Source: Cardiocondyla obscurior
Lineage: Eukaryota > Arthropoda > Insecta > Hymenoptera > Formicidae
DNA: 64,000 nucleotides
NCBI RefSeq assembly: GCF_019399895.1
Contig: NC_091884.1
Location: 2,544,501-2,608,500, forward strand
Direction of reading: 5' to 3'
A model generated the notes under the pieces. It saw only the letters and a list, made by a program, of their open reading frames with translations, had not been told where the DNA came from and did not search any database. This document shows positions 49,876 to 63,232 of the stretch, piece by piece. Within the stretch, counting starts at the first letter, position 1. Each line of letters begins with the position of its first letter. The translations under genes were made by a program, and so were the position numbers.

Positions 49876-52800
49876 ATGTCGTCAGGGGCCTTCGTGGACA
49901 GGATAGACCCCTTCGCCAAGCGATCCCTCAAGAAGAAGTCCAAGAAGTCGCAGGGCTCCTCCCGCTACCGGAACTCACAGGATGTCGAGCTTCAGCAATT
50001 GCCGTTGCTTAAAGGTTAGTTTTTAAAATTTATACCTCTTTTTCTGACGGTCTCTTTATTATTTATTCATTTTTTTATCGCGTATTTTAAACGCGATACA
50101 TTAATTAATTTATTTGGCATCTCAACTCCCCGCTTTTTTATCTTTAGCTGTGTTATGTAAATCGTACATGTAAGATCCCCCAATCTGGTTGTCGTAAAGA
50201 CGAGCGTTGCTGAGGAAGGCAACGTCGAGAACGTTTGGCGAAGTTATCGTCCAATTCCATGCGAATCTATCGGCACTTTCTCGCGGAGTGGAGTGGCACG
50301 GCTTGAGCATAATATCCTTGGAGTTATTGAATAATTGGCAGCAAGTCTCCATCGTTCCTGACTTAGGCAATTGCATCACGTGTATGGCACTGTGCTCATC
50401 GGTAAACATATCGTTTGTTTCTTTCAATATCGTTACTGATTGATAGACCGCGTCGGGATGTCGTAAAGAACCGGTGTTGCATCTCGACGAAAGTTTCAGG
50501 GGCGAGTTTAACGTTGAAGGACGTCCGTAGCTTATTCATTATATCTACATATTTCCTGACGACGTTATTAACATATTACGTACGTTATATATGGTCAGCG
50601 AGATGTCGATCGCAAAAAAAAAGTTGTTTATCAAGACGTCACATTGCGCTCGTTAGCGTAGTGTCACGCGCGTTAATTTATCGGGAGATAAATGCGCGGG
50701 GAATCTTACGATTCGCGACGCCGGGAGGGTAACAGCTGGATTGAAATGCAAATCGATACTTTTTGAGGCTCGATCGTACGCACGTGCGCGAATTTTTTTT
50801 CGGATCCAAGCGCAAATGTCAACGTGATTTCAACCTGCCCCGTTGTCCACGAGACGGTTGTGAGCTTTGCCTTTACTCTGCAACTTTTAAAAAGATTTAA
50901 GATGGAATTTACTTTGCGTATGGTTTGTTAGAAAACGTCGCGTCTGACTTTAGAATGAACATTGGCGGCCGCAGTTTTATCGAGAGCACGTTCCTCGTAG
51001 GAAATTCATCAGTCAGTCGGTTTTCGTCTAGCGCATAAAGCGTGTTCGTCTGGAGATGAGACAAAGGGGAAGGATGGGACATCCGGAAGAAACTTGGAGT
51101 CACATGGTGAGGAGTAACACGAATACAGGTGTGTCGCCACATGACCGTGGCCTGTTCAACCAGATACGATGGCTTGCGGCGACCGTCTGCCGAATAGCGA
51201 CACTTGTTACGCATGACTGTAAAAGTTTGTTTACGGAACGTAGCCGGCGGGCTCCGACATCGCTGTTAGGCTTTTCCTGGTCTCTCGAAACGGTGAAATA
51301 CTCCAACTTCGACGTGGAGAACTCCCTCGCTACCCGGGGTTAATCGTTGCGAAAAGTATCGCATTTAAATTGCGGCTTGTGTGCGTATCGATGCGTGATA
51401 ACGCGCGATATCAGTTTTCCACTCAGCTGAATCGACCGAAAAAGATACCGTGGAATTTTCACGTGCCGACTCTATTGAATATTTATTTGGACACGGTGTA
51501 GCGCAACCGCCACGTTGTAACCCGGAAAGAAACGGTTGAGGGTTATCGACGTGCGACTGTAATAATTCTTACGATCGAATTCGCGAGCGTCCACGAGCGA
51601 GCGTGCGCAAGCAAAACGTAACGATTGGGGACGCAATACGACGGACAAGTATGATAACAGCAGAGTCAAAGAAACGTAATTTTGACTAGGTGATCGTACG
51701 AAAGAAAAATGTAGAAACATTTATCGCTATTGTTCTTTTCCGCCAAAGCGTTCTTGTAAGACAATAAACGTAATAACCAAAAGATAACTGGGATCAACAG
51801 ATACGGATCATGATTGATACAACTGGAATTATGAGTCTGGCATCAAAACAAGTTCTTCATCTCCGCCGTCGTTATCAAAGGTGTACAGAACGCGACTCCA
51901 GAACGAGCAGAAAACGCAGATTTCTCCGCGCCGAATTTAATTGCATCTTTAGAAACAATTGTGTAAATTGTTAAAAAATGAAAAATGAAATTATTCGGGG
52001 ATCACTCGTACATGCGCAGCATTTTGATAACGTTTACTTTGCAATCCTTTTATCATTATCTGTTCTGACGTGCCGCTCGTTTTCAGATTCTTGCCCGGCG
52101 CCACTTTAGTCCAGTTGATTTCCTCTTGGACTTATCTGTAACAACGTCACGGATAAGGATAGCAATTGAATGGGGCGCGTAAACACAAAGAAAAAAAAAA
52201 AGGTGCGTTATCGCCTTTTACTCTTCGATTACATAATCGACAAGGGACTTGGTCAATCGCGCTACTGCTCGTCGTTGCTTTCTGGGAGAATTTATGGCCA
52301 AGGTGTCTCCGTAGGCGCGACCGCGTGACTCAAAGTGCGCATACCTGCTTTTGTTGGATCGACCGCGATTCAAAGTACACGCTTCTGTCTTCTATTTTTG
52401 GAGGGATACAAAGACACCACAACGGCAACGTAATACTCACGAGGCTTACGTCGATCGGGAAGGGGAACCCATAATCGTCACGCGATATGAATCTCAAAGA
52501 TTCTGACCGTCGACTTGCAGCCACGATCGAACGTTGTGACGCTCCCAGGATAGCGTGAAATAGTATTGGTACTCCGCCACGTGTAGTATGGCCAGAAACT
52601 CCTCTCTTTCTCTCTCTCGTGGCATTCACCGCCACCGCCATCTGAACGGAATCGCATCGAAGGGAACTAGGGATCAACATGGCGACCTAAAGGGCTAAAA
52701 AAAAGGGAGGAAAAAAAATCACGCTAATCGCGATAAAGATCTTAGAGTCGTGAGCTCGGCAATGCGGATGACGTTCACCATGGGAGCGAAAGAACGCTAT

Positions 52801-55800
52801 CTTCTGCGTCTGTTTTACACACTCTTTTACGTGGATACTTTCTTTTTCTTCTAAATAACTTGAAACGTTCTAATAATATAATAGTTAATGTTTGAAAATC
52901 TCTATTAATATTTCACTTAACGCTGCTTCTCGTTAATAATGGCAAGAAGTAAAAAAAAAAAAAAAAAAGATACATTTACGCGAATGTATAATAGCCATGC
53001 CAACAAACCGAAATAGTCTATTTTAAGTTTTGACGGCAGTTTTATATTCTTTTTCGAAAGTAACAGTCGAGTATTTGCGAGAAGACTTGCTGAAAACTTT
53101 CTAGGACGGTTAAATTTTTTGAACATGTGCCAGCGGCAATGGTCGAACAAAACCTCTCTCCCTTCCACTTTACTAGTTGACCCACAAATTTACGGCACGA
53201 ATGGTCGTACAGAATAGACCACCTTACAGGCGATGTCGTTCACCTTTGTTGGTAAAACGGCAATAATCCGCCTCGCTTTTTCTCTTTGGCCACGTTACAC
53301 CATTTATACGCAATCGCGCGTGCAATCGTAAAAATCTTTGTAATTGTATTATTTTACCATCTCCAGGAATGAACAATCCGTAGACGATCATAAAAGTTTT
53401 ACGATTTTGGCGCGGCATATCCCCTTTAAAACGAACCCCTTTCGGCACCCGATATATCGGATGACATTTCGACCCGTGTTGTTACTTTATCGTAACCGAT
53501 ATATCGTCTCTTGGTGAACGACAGAGGGAGATGGGTACTCAATGACGCGCTTGAATACGGTGCAAATTGAGTGAAAAAGCAAAAGTGCGATGCTCGAGTA
53601 GCGAATTCCTATGGTCGAGCGATGTGTCGGATGGTCCATGAAATTTCGGAAATTTAAGGTAGACCTGATAGGCCTCGAAAGTATTCTCCGTGTCATATTG
53701 TATCGACAGTTTGAATCTCTGCCAAGTTAACACTTGATTTATAGAGTTCTGATAACGTTGATAGATCTTGTTTTCCGAAGAGAGAGTTCTACAGTCGCTA
53801 ATTATTATATTAAGTTTCTGAAAATGCGATGCTAACTTTGCAGAAGTAAGAGACTGTATAAATGACGGGAGCTATCGACAAAGAGAGTTAGAATGTCCTG
53901 CCTCTTAGTAAAAGTGTTACCAGGCACCTTGTAACTTTTTAGTTTACAACGTCAAGTCTTTGGTATTATTTCTAGAAATTAAACTTTAAATTAAATTTTT
54001 AGCAAAATAAACTTGCCGTAGAATGAAAGTTTTATTAAGATAAACTTGAGTCTCTCGTTTATATCAGCATCTTATATTAGACCAATATATTTATTTCTAT
54101 TTTTATGGAAATTGAATATTTTTCATGTAAATTAATAATCGTCGATTTTTTAGCGATGATAAAATAAGGTGACGCACCCAGGACACCTCGTGCGCACAAA
54201 TAAAGAAAAAAGAAGCAGGCACGTTATCCAGGAAACAAACGAAAAGAAAGAAAAAATAGGCTTAGAGTTTTCCAAAGTAAGAGATGCAGTCGCGCGTTGC
54301 GATGTACCATTACGTCAGACGTAAACACAGTTTAATTATGCGTCATGCACAAGTGGGAGCATTAATAGTTTTCTTTGTTCAGACATCTTCCGCGCGTACC
54401 CGTCAGAGTTCCATTCCAGCCCATATTAAGAAGGAGGAAAATGCGAGAATGGGAGTGCGAATGATTAACGAAATAATTCCGAGGATCGTTTCTCACTTAG
54501 CTAGGTAATAGCGTTGATGCACAGCGTGTAAAATGCGAGTAAATTTCCATGAAATGTCAAATATTTTTCTTGGACAATCTAATGTTCATTTTTGCATAAT
54601 TAAAATTATGTTTGAGCTCGTAAATGAATCGAGAGCTTCAGAACCTTTTCGCGAAATAAGCGTCGAGAACAAACAGCGATGTCTTTCGCATTTACGTTCG
54701 CCTGCGCTTTTGCCTTAATGGCATTTAAATTTATAATCTTGATAAATCAGAATCATGCTGAATTGTATTCTTTAATTATTAATGTACTCTAACAATTTCA
54801 GTGAAAATTGACGTGGTTTCGAACGTGTTTGTCGTGATATTCTGGTAACAAGTCGCGCGCACCCTAGTACGCTTTCTGGCTAATTGACGCTGATGGTCAT
54901 GGTCACTGTCAAGATCGGGACCAGGAGCACAAGGATGCGACGGTATGCTTTTCCGCGGGAGCGAGAGAGTGGGCGAGACGAATGTCGCCACGTCGTTCAT
55001 TAAGTCACGTTCGTCCCGCATAATCGGCTGCATAATGCACCGCTGAAAAAATTGATTGTCACGCGTAAAAAAATTTGTAATTATTACACACACGGCGTAG
55101 CGCATTCTTCTCCAACAATTCGTTTTTTCAGTTTTATTTTTTTAATACTTTGGCCGATGAAATTAAAATAATAATTACATCTCTTTAATATTATTCGAGC
55201 ATAGAAATAAAACGTATCGATGTTCAATACACTTACATATATAAGATTAAATACAATAGAATTAAAATTAAACGGGAACACATATTCGACATACATCTCG
55301 GTATTCAAATAATATGAAAGCTAAGAGGGAGGACGGAGAATGAGTGGAGGGAACAAGGAAAATGAGTGAAAGCGCGGAGAGAAATATGTCGTGGAGAAAA
55401 GGGTTGCAAAAAGAAGGAGGAAAGAACGTAGAACGGGAAGATCAAAGAGAAAGAGAGAAAAAGGCGAAGCGCAGACGATGACAACGGGAGTGGACAAGGC
55501 GCGGTAGAACGAGGGAAGGAGAGGAAAGAGAAAGATAGCGTCGTCAGAGTATAGGAGAGGGATAAGGGTTGGAAAGGGGGCGAGAGAAGAGGCTACCTGA
55601 CGGTACCCCCCAGAGAAGCGGTGGAAGTATTGATCCGGAATGCCGGCGACCACCTGCACGGAACGCTCTTCTACTCCTTCGCCACCCAGTCCCCTTCCTC
55701 CCTCTTTTCGCGTTTCTACCGCCTCTCGCTCTCTTCCCTGCTTTACCTCTTTTTCCTCATGTCTCGCTCTTTCTCTATTTGGTTTCCCTTATTTCCTCCC

Positions 55801-58207
55801 TTCGCCTATTTCGTTCTCTTTTTACTTCTCTAATCACCTATTATTTTTCTCGTTATTCAGATTCATTATATTTTGTTTTTGTATCATTTAATTTTTTTTT
55901 TTTTTTTTTTTTTTTTTACCGTTTATTGATTTTTGCTTTTTTACTTTTTGATCTCTCTGCCTTTGTTTTATTTTACTTTCGCTTTTCTTTATTCATTCTC
56001 TTTTATAACTATTTCGTTTCCCTCTCTCATTGATCCGTCTCAAAACCTGGTATTTTGCAGCAAACGCATAATTTACCCTCGAATCGCGAAATAAATGTTG
56101 AGATATGGACGATGACGGCGGAACGTCTCAGGTAGATTAAAATTTGATTTTTCTATCAGAGATGAGTCGGCGGGATCTGGCGCTGTGCAATGCCACGCCG
56201 GCAATTGCGGGCATGTACGCGAGGGTACGTGTCGCGTTATGAATGAAATTATAAATATGTGTATGCGAGATGGATCACGCGCACGTAACGTCGAGGGAGA
56301 ACGTAACGAATAAACGGATGGACAGTCGGGGGCGAGACGCCGGTGCGCGGAACGCTATTTTCAGAGTCTTTCGCGATACAACGGCCGATTGTCGTTGCAT
56401 TCTTTTTCTCTCTCTCCCTCGTTCACCTGAGTATCTTTCCTGCGGATTTAATGGAATCGTGTTAAGGCGTTCGTTCAACTGTTGGTGCAACTCGTCTGTT
56501 TCCCCCTCGCCGGAAAGAGGCTGCGAAACTATCGATAGAGAAATGTACGTCTGGCATCGATTAAACCCTCCGAACCTAGGATGAAAAATTAATTACACCT
56601 TCGCCTTGTTATAACCCGTATGACGCAGACTCGCCCCACCGTTTATTGTCACATAAATAGCGACGCTTAATTCTAACTCCTCTATTTATAGCTAATTGTA
56701 ACATCGCGTATTACAGAATTTATCATGGGAGATCTCATAGATTTCTGGTATCATCTTCTCCTTTTTTCGCTTACTGCGCTTCTTGTCTTTATTTATCGCT
56801 TTTGACTCGTCAATTGAAAGAGGATAAGCGAATAATGCATATCTCGTGCGTGATAGGAACAGCAGGATCTACTACAGTTGCAATCCGATCACGGTAAAAT
56901 TGTCTAAATATGTCTTGGACAAGTTGCCAAGCATGTGTTGTCACAGGCAACTATTTTGTCCTGCGATTTCGAATGCCATGCAAGAGTGACGACAGAGCAG
57001 GTATTTGCAAACGAAAATGTAGCGATCCATTCTTCCTTCTTAGCGTAGCCTTCCTTTCCTATTTTATATCGCGCCGCACCTTGACCTCCCGGAAAAAAAG
57101 TCTCGACGGATAAATATAACGCTGAGATTGCTGCCAATTTTTCCCCAGGATGGCCACTTTGCGCCTCGATTTACTCGCACGGCAAAGTATTTCACATAGG
57201 ACGGCCGCCTGTTACGAAAGGGAAGAGATAGATAGATAGATAAATAGAGAGAGAGCTAGTGAGTTTGGCATAATTCGATAAAGTCATTGAGGCCACGCTA
57301 TATGCCATTATGAAGAGCGAAGTTGCCACGGGACGTTGCAACCACGCCATCATCCCCAGAGCAGAGTGAAGGGCATGGAGAAAAACTAATTAGCGGATGT
57401 GTGTTCCCTTTGACTGCATCCTGGGTGTCCTGAATCTGCATCGAGCTCTTAGTCCGTCAATATATTTATAGTAACGCCCTGTCTTACTTTACTTTGCTTC
57501 GATAACCTTAAAAAGTGCATCTCTGTCGAATAAAAGTGAACGACTTAATGTCCAACGTCGATTTTATACCACGATTATTAATCGATCGAAAAAAATGAGT
57601 AAGTAATCTTAAATGCAATCGGTGGACGTTGACTCGTGATTATAAGCGAGATAACGAAAGATGGTGTTAGGTGGCTGCACACGCTAGCGGCCGTGCACAT
57701 ATTCTAACTTCACGTAATAAACGTAACCTCTTTCTCAGCTTTCATTTCATTAGATCTCCAAGTGTAATTTAAAAAATGCGAAAGTAAATTAAACTATGAC
57801 ACTCCTTTACGTAAATTTTTTTCAATTATTTTACGCGCAGGACGGATTAAATACTAGAAAAGACAATCGGCGTTGCAGACAATTATCTTCGAGATGACAA
57901 CAATAATAAAATACAACAATTACTTGGATGCACGTATGTATATACATATACGATTAACGTGTGATCACACGTGTTTGTAAATCAAAAGAATTTTTCTTTT
58001 ATTTTTGAGTTAACGTTTAAGAATGATCTTGATGAAATTACAATTAGTTTAATTAACAATTAACTTGCAGGGATACTCGAAGCAAAATTCTAATTGTATA
58101 ACGTTTTGATAAAATATATGTTAAGTGATTCGTTAATAACAATTTCGTTCGCTTCAACAAAATAGCGCGAGCTTAATAGATTTATTTCCAATTTAAATCA
58201 AATCTGT

Positions 58208-58238
<31 letters not shown>

Positions 58239-61121
58239 TTTGTTTCAGCCTATTCGTTTTTTATCTGCAAATTTTTGGCAAACGTAAACGATATCTTGTC
58301 TGTAAAAGTTATAGGTTCCCTTTTATCTTACGGCAAACTTCGGTGATTGTAACGAAATACCGTTCGTTTAATTTCAAGCGAATAACAAAAGGACGAAGAT
58401 CTGAGATTCGAAGGGAACAGAAGAAGAATGGGAAGCTCGGTTAGAAAGAATGCATAATCCGTTTGCGTTATTCGTTCCACAGCATTTGATCATCCCGATC
58501 ACTCGTGACACTCCGTGCGACTTGCGCGATTCCGGTTTCTATCGGCTCAATTAAATTGTTTGCTTACACATTTAGGAGCAAAGGAAATGATAACATTTTA
58601 TTGGGCCTCTCGTTCGTGCAGCGGAGAGTTAAAAATAGTAGCCGAGCACTTTGCCCGCAGATTCTTGCTTTGCATATATAATGAATGAATTATTTATGAC
58701 GAAACGTAAGGATATTCTCCTCTTCCACAACTTCCAAAGTTGTTCCCCACAATACAGCTAAGAATTGTAGCGCGAGACTTCATGTTTGATACATGAATTG
58801 GAAAATTAACATTGTTTATCTTTTGCAGATGTTAACGCTGCAGAGCAGGAGGAATTGTTTATCAAAAAGCTGCGCCAATGCTGCGTGGCATTCGACTTCA
58901 TGGACCCAATGGCTGATCTCAAAGGCAAAGAAATTAAACGGAGTACGCTCAATGAATTGGTGGAATATATCACAGCAGGGCGAGGTGTCCTTACCGAACC
59001 TATTTATCCGGAAACCATTAAGATGGTACGTTAATTAGATGACAAAATTGTATTAGAATATCAAGCTAATGTTAAAACTCAAATTAAAATTCTATCCTGC
59101 TCAGTATATTATTTTTTTTGAATGTTATTCTGTTTTAAATATTATTGAAAAATGTTTTTACTTAATTTAAGAATTTATTAAATTAATTTTAATAAATTAA
59201 ATATATGTATTTAATCATTGATGTAATAACGTTAAAAAAAAAAAAAATAGATGAATATAAAGTAATATGTCGCAACAGTTTGTAACTGGAAGTCATGATA
59301 AACATTATGTGATATTTGTTAAAGGTGTCTGCAAATCTATTCCGTACATTGCCACCTAGTGAAAACCCAGATTTTGATCCAGAAGAAGATGATCCGACCC
59401 TGGAAGCAAGTTGGCCCCATCTTCAGTTGGTCTATGAAGTCTTCCTCCGTTTTCTCGAGTCTTCAGATTTTCAGCCTGCTATTGGCAAAAAAGTTATTGA
59501 CCAAAAATTTGTGTTACAGGTAAAAGCTTTATTATTTTGATGCTTTTTATTTATTTCTAATATGTCTTACACCTTCTAATTAAACTGACGAATACAAATG
59601 TAATTCATTACAATTGCTACAGTTATTGGACCTGTTTGACTCAGAAGATCCCAGAGAAAGAGATTTCCTGAAAACTGTTTTGCATCGTATTTATGGCAAG
59701 TTCCTGGGTCTTAGAGCATTCATACGAAAACAAATTAACAACATTTTTCTGAGGTATATATTTAAACATATAAATGTCATCTTGCATTTAAATTTACTTT
59801 TATATAATATTTTATTTTAGTTTTCTATCTTAATAATATAATTTTCTTTTTGTATTTCAGGTTTGTCTATGAGACGGAACATTTTAATGGGGTTGGTGAA
59901 CTTCTCGAAATTTTGGGTAGTATTATTAACGGATTCGCTCTTCCTTTAAAAGTTGAGCACAAGCAATTTTTGGTTAAGGTATGATCATATTTTATTTAAA
60001 ATAAGCACACGTAAAATTAATTTAAACTTCTGTTGATTCAAAATTTATTTTGTTCGATTTTACACCCTGAAATCTTTCTATTTAATTTTTAAAACTCAAA
60101 TTTGTAGTTTATTTCAATTGTATTTAATCTTTTGAAGACGTTTAAAAAAAAAAAAAAATTTAAAATGTATTACTATTTTTATAGGTGCTGTTACCACTGC
60201 ATAAAGTGAAATGTTTATCGCTCTATCACGCGCAGTTAGCTTATTGTGTGGTGCAATTTTTGGAAAAAGATGCGACTTTAACAGAACCAGTTGTACGAGG
60301 CCTCCTTAAATTCTGGCCTAAAACGTGTAGCCAGAAGGAGGTAATGTTCCTTGGTGAAATCGAGGAAATACTGGACGTTATAGAACCTAATCAATTTGTT
60401 AAAATACAAGAACCTTTATTCAGGCAAGTCGCACGTTGCGTGTCCTCACCACACTTTCAGGTAATTTATATAACATTTTATGATTTCAACAAATTTATGA
60501 AGTCGCAATGTAATTTACTTTTTTTTTTTTTTTTTTCCTCCTGTTTTAGGTCGCGGAGAGAGCATTGTACTTTTGGAATAACGAATATATAATGTCCCTA
60601 ATTGAAGAAAACAACCAAGTAATAATGAAGATCATGTTCCCAGCGTTGTATAAAATTAGCAAGGAGCATTGGAATCAGACGATTATAGCACTTGTTTATA
60701 ATGTTCTAAAAACGTTTATGGAGATGAACAGTAAACTCTTCGATGAGCTTACTGCCAATTATAAATTGGACAGGCAAAAGTAAGGCCACAATTTTGAAAC
60801 TATTAATAGTTACACAAATTATACAAAATTATTTAGATTTATTTTAACTTTTATATAATTAAATACATTTAATAATTTATTGCTATATTAACAGTTTTTT
60901 ATGTAATGTATCTAAATCTGTATAAATTTTTTTTATATTTTGTTTTTAAATGTAAACATTTATGTTCTAGAGAGAAAAGGAAGGAAAAAGAAAGGGATGA
61001 AATGTGGAAGAAACTGGCCGAGTTAGAACGACGCAACACTCTCGAACGTAATGCTATTACAGCTTCCTCCAATAATCCAGTTCCTGCCACTAATACATCT
61101 ATGACGCGAACTCGTCCCTGA
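49876..61121 (+). CDS. wdb: PP2A B56 regulatory subunit (widerborst class)
   Basis: Eight coding exons: 49876-50014, 58829-59025, 59325-59519, 59623-59753, 59861-59978, 60185-60460, 60550-60779, 60971-61121. Phases agree throughout and give 478 residues (human PPP2R5E has 467). The N-terminus is basic (FAKRSLKKKSKKSQGS). The core is the B56 HEAT-like solenoid, with landmarks LEASWPHLQLVYE, LQLLDLFDSEDPRERD, HRIYGKFLGLRAFIRKQINN, ETEHFNG, FWPKTCSQKEVMFLGE, SSPHFQVAERAL and ISKEHWNQTI. The His-Arg pair at about 198-199 belongs to the groove that binds LxxIxE partner motifs. The tail is a charged helix (KEKRKEKERDEMW). The subunit directs the PP2A catalytic core to substrates in signalling, mitosis and circadian control. 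Similarity is closer to alpha/epsilon (wdb) than to gamma/delta (wrd) types. The start follows a leader with no closer in-frame ATG. Confidence 0.97.
50122..50545 (-). other. Unexplained open frame in B56 intron, possible gene relic
   Basis: On the minus strand one frame stays open for about 140 codons, and its most upstream ATG gives a shorter product starting MFTDEHSAIHVMQLPK. The residue mix looks protein-like (for example ADRFAWNWTITSPNVLDVAF) rather than biased or repetitive. An overlapping second frame (about 50585-50405) also reads plausibly (RKYVDIMNKLRTSFNVKLAP). This could be a frameshifted relic or an unrecognised nested exon. I recognise no family. Chance is a serious alternative. 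Confidence 0.2.
55321..56035. other. Purine-rich tract followed by pyrimidine-rich tract
   Basis: The plus strand is GA-rich from 55321 to about 55600, then switches to CT/T-rich from about 55665 to 56035, including a T run at 55889-55917. The two halves are partly complementary, so an RNA of this part of the intron could fold back on itself. Confidence 0.6.
57226..57255. repeat. GATA/GA microsatellite
   Basis: GATAGATAGATAGATAAATA passes into GAGAGAGAG within the B56 first intron. Confidence 0.75.
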
Positions 61122-62008
61122 GCTGGTAAAAATATTATATTAAGTAATACTCATTTATTTTCAGAAGCTCACAATATGTATTTATATTTAATTATACATA
61201 TACATAATAAAAAAAATTGAGAACTGTAACTGCATTTATAGAACTGAATACAATCTGAAGTTGATTTTTTCCAAATTTTAATTAAACATTAATTTTTTGG
61301 TTTTGTTTTAGGTGGAAGTACGGTATCACGCTGCCCGATTGTTAGCTCTTAGTTTAAGTCGATTGTCCATATATTACACGCAAAAAATTCTTGTTGTTAG
61401 TGAAACGAAGTGTCACGAAAACTTTCTTGACGTAATGTAATTCATTTTATTAGTTGTGACCAGAATGGCAAAATGATGAAAGCAGGAAAATGAAATGAAA
61501 AAGAGACGATACAGTTTTAATCATGCAATTTTCTTTTTCTTTAACAACATTAACAACAACGTGACGATTAGTGAATTCCAAATAATTTTTATATGTGTAT
61601 ATCGGGTATAATCACACTTTAACTTTTTTTTTTTTTTACTTGGAAACTGCAAAGAGTTTCCACTGCATAATGTACTCAGTGTCAGCACACAACAATGCGT
61701 TAGTCCCTTCTTGACTAAGATTTCATTATCGCTCTCGGTAGGAAGGGACAATCATGGTGTAACATTTCGAAATGGACGAAGTTGTACACGTCGTTGTGAT
61801 CCTTATGTTCATTTCTGGAGGACGCGACACTTTGCGCACTCTCTCAGACGACCAGTGTGTCGCCTCCTGACTGACCCTTACGCTGATTCTTGCTGCTCCT
61901 GATAGAGCCAGCGAGAGTATTTGAATATATGTATCATATATTCGTATTAACGATAATGATAACTGTAACAGGTACGTAATAAAAATTAGGGAAAAAAATG
62001 AGAACAAA

Positions 62009-62107
62009 TATAAATATATATGTATATATATGTGTATGTATGTATGTATATATACATATATATATGTACATATATATGTATATGCATATGTATATGTATA
62101 TATATGA
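62009..62107. repeat. TA/TG microsatellite
   Basis: About 100 bases of ATATATGT, GTATGTAT and ATATACAT units in the likely B56 3' UTR. Confidence 0.8.
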
Positions 62108-62430
62108 TACAATATATTATATACAAAAAAGATTATAGTTAATACGAGATACGAGACAAGTCACAGACACGTATACACACACAGACATACATATACACAG
62201 AGCGTACACCAAACTGCGATAAATGAGAATACATGTGTAAAACGTATATAGGCCGATGTGCTACTAACATAGAGACTGCTGTGACTGAGTGCCCGCGGCA
62301 AGTTGATATAGTGAAACAAACCTTTTTTCATGAGCGTGTGGCCGCGGCGAGAGACGGCGTACACGAATACAATAGTTAACGAGTGATAAGTGATTCAATT
62401 CGCGCGGACGACCGAGGAAGAAAAATATGT

Positions 62431-62479
62431 GAGAGAGAGAGAGAGAGAGAGAAAGAAAGAAAGAAAGAAAGAAAGAAAA
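62431..62479. repeat. GA and GAAA microsatellite
   Basis: (GA)n runs directly into (GAAA)n. A poly(A) run follows at about 62586-62607. Confidence 0.85.
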
Positions 62480-63165
62480 AAATATATATATGTTGTTTTC
62501 TAATAGAAAAAGAGAGAGAAAGAGAGCGAGAGAAGTAAGAAGGAGGAAAAATAATGGAAGCGAGAAGACAAGAGGAGTATACAATAAAAAAAAAAAAAAA
62601 AAAAAAAGGAAAAAAAGAAAAAGGAAAGAGATTTGATTGTACCAAAAAACATCCGTTGCTTATAAATATAACTACGTGATAGTGATACAAAGCGGGCAAG
62701 TATAAGCATCCACTTTCGGAGCTGTGCTCCTATGCTGGCAACTGTAGGGGGTCGTTTTTAAAATTTCTTACCATCGCATAATAGTAATTTAATGATACGA
62801 TAATGGTAAAAATAAAAAGTAATTAAACAAGAAAGAAAAGCTAATAATAAATGACAATGATAAACAAATAATACTAGCTAACAAGTAAAATACGATAGTT
62901 AACAGAGATGGGTGACCGCTTGCTCATACATATTTTCATGGAGAAATAATCGGGAAGAGAACGCACGAGAATTATCATTGTTCACAATTTTTTCTCTCTT
63001 CTTTTTTTCTTTCAGATTGCTTTTCGATGATTTTTCTCGTCAAATGTTTCTCACAATTTGTACAACTTGTGCTCGCTTTTGTGTTACGCTCCATTCACCT
63101 TCGCTACGTAAAACCTCATAAGGAGACAGAGAGTGACATATACATATATAAATATATGCATACAT

Positions 63166-63173
<8 letters not shown>

Positions 63174-63227
<54 letters not shown>
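63174..63227. repeat. (TA)n microsatellite
   Basis: About 26 uninterrupted TA dinucleotides, flanked by ACATACATA-type units. Confidence 0.9.

Positions 63228-63232
<5 letters not shown>

Larger units (their letters stand above)
50015..58828 (+). other. First intron of the B56 gene (8.8 kb)
   Basis: The intron is bounded by AAAG-GTTAGT and TTTTGCAG. It contains an unexplained minus-strand open frame near its start (50122-50545), a purine/pyrimidine switch at 55321-56035, a GATA/GA microsatellite at 57226-57255 and a T run near 58208-58232. A large first intron of this kind commonly holds enhancers or alternative starts, but none can be identified here. Confidence 0.85.
61122..62800 (+). other. 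B56 3' UTR with a possible intron and several poly(A) signals
   Basis: Four bases after the stop codon a donor (GCTG then GTAAAA, intron from 61126) pairs with an acceptor (TTTTGTTTTAG, ending 61311), so a 3' UTR intron is likely. It is too near the stop to provoke nonsense-mediated decay. AATAAA signals occur at 61206-61211 (inside the possible intron), 61978-61983 and 62583-62588, implying alternative 3' ends. The end of the transcript is not certain. Confidence 0.5.
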
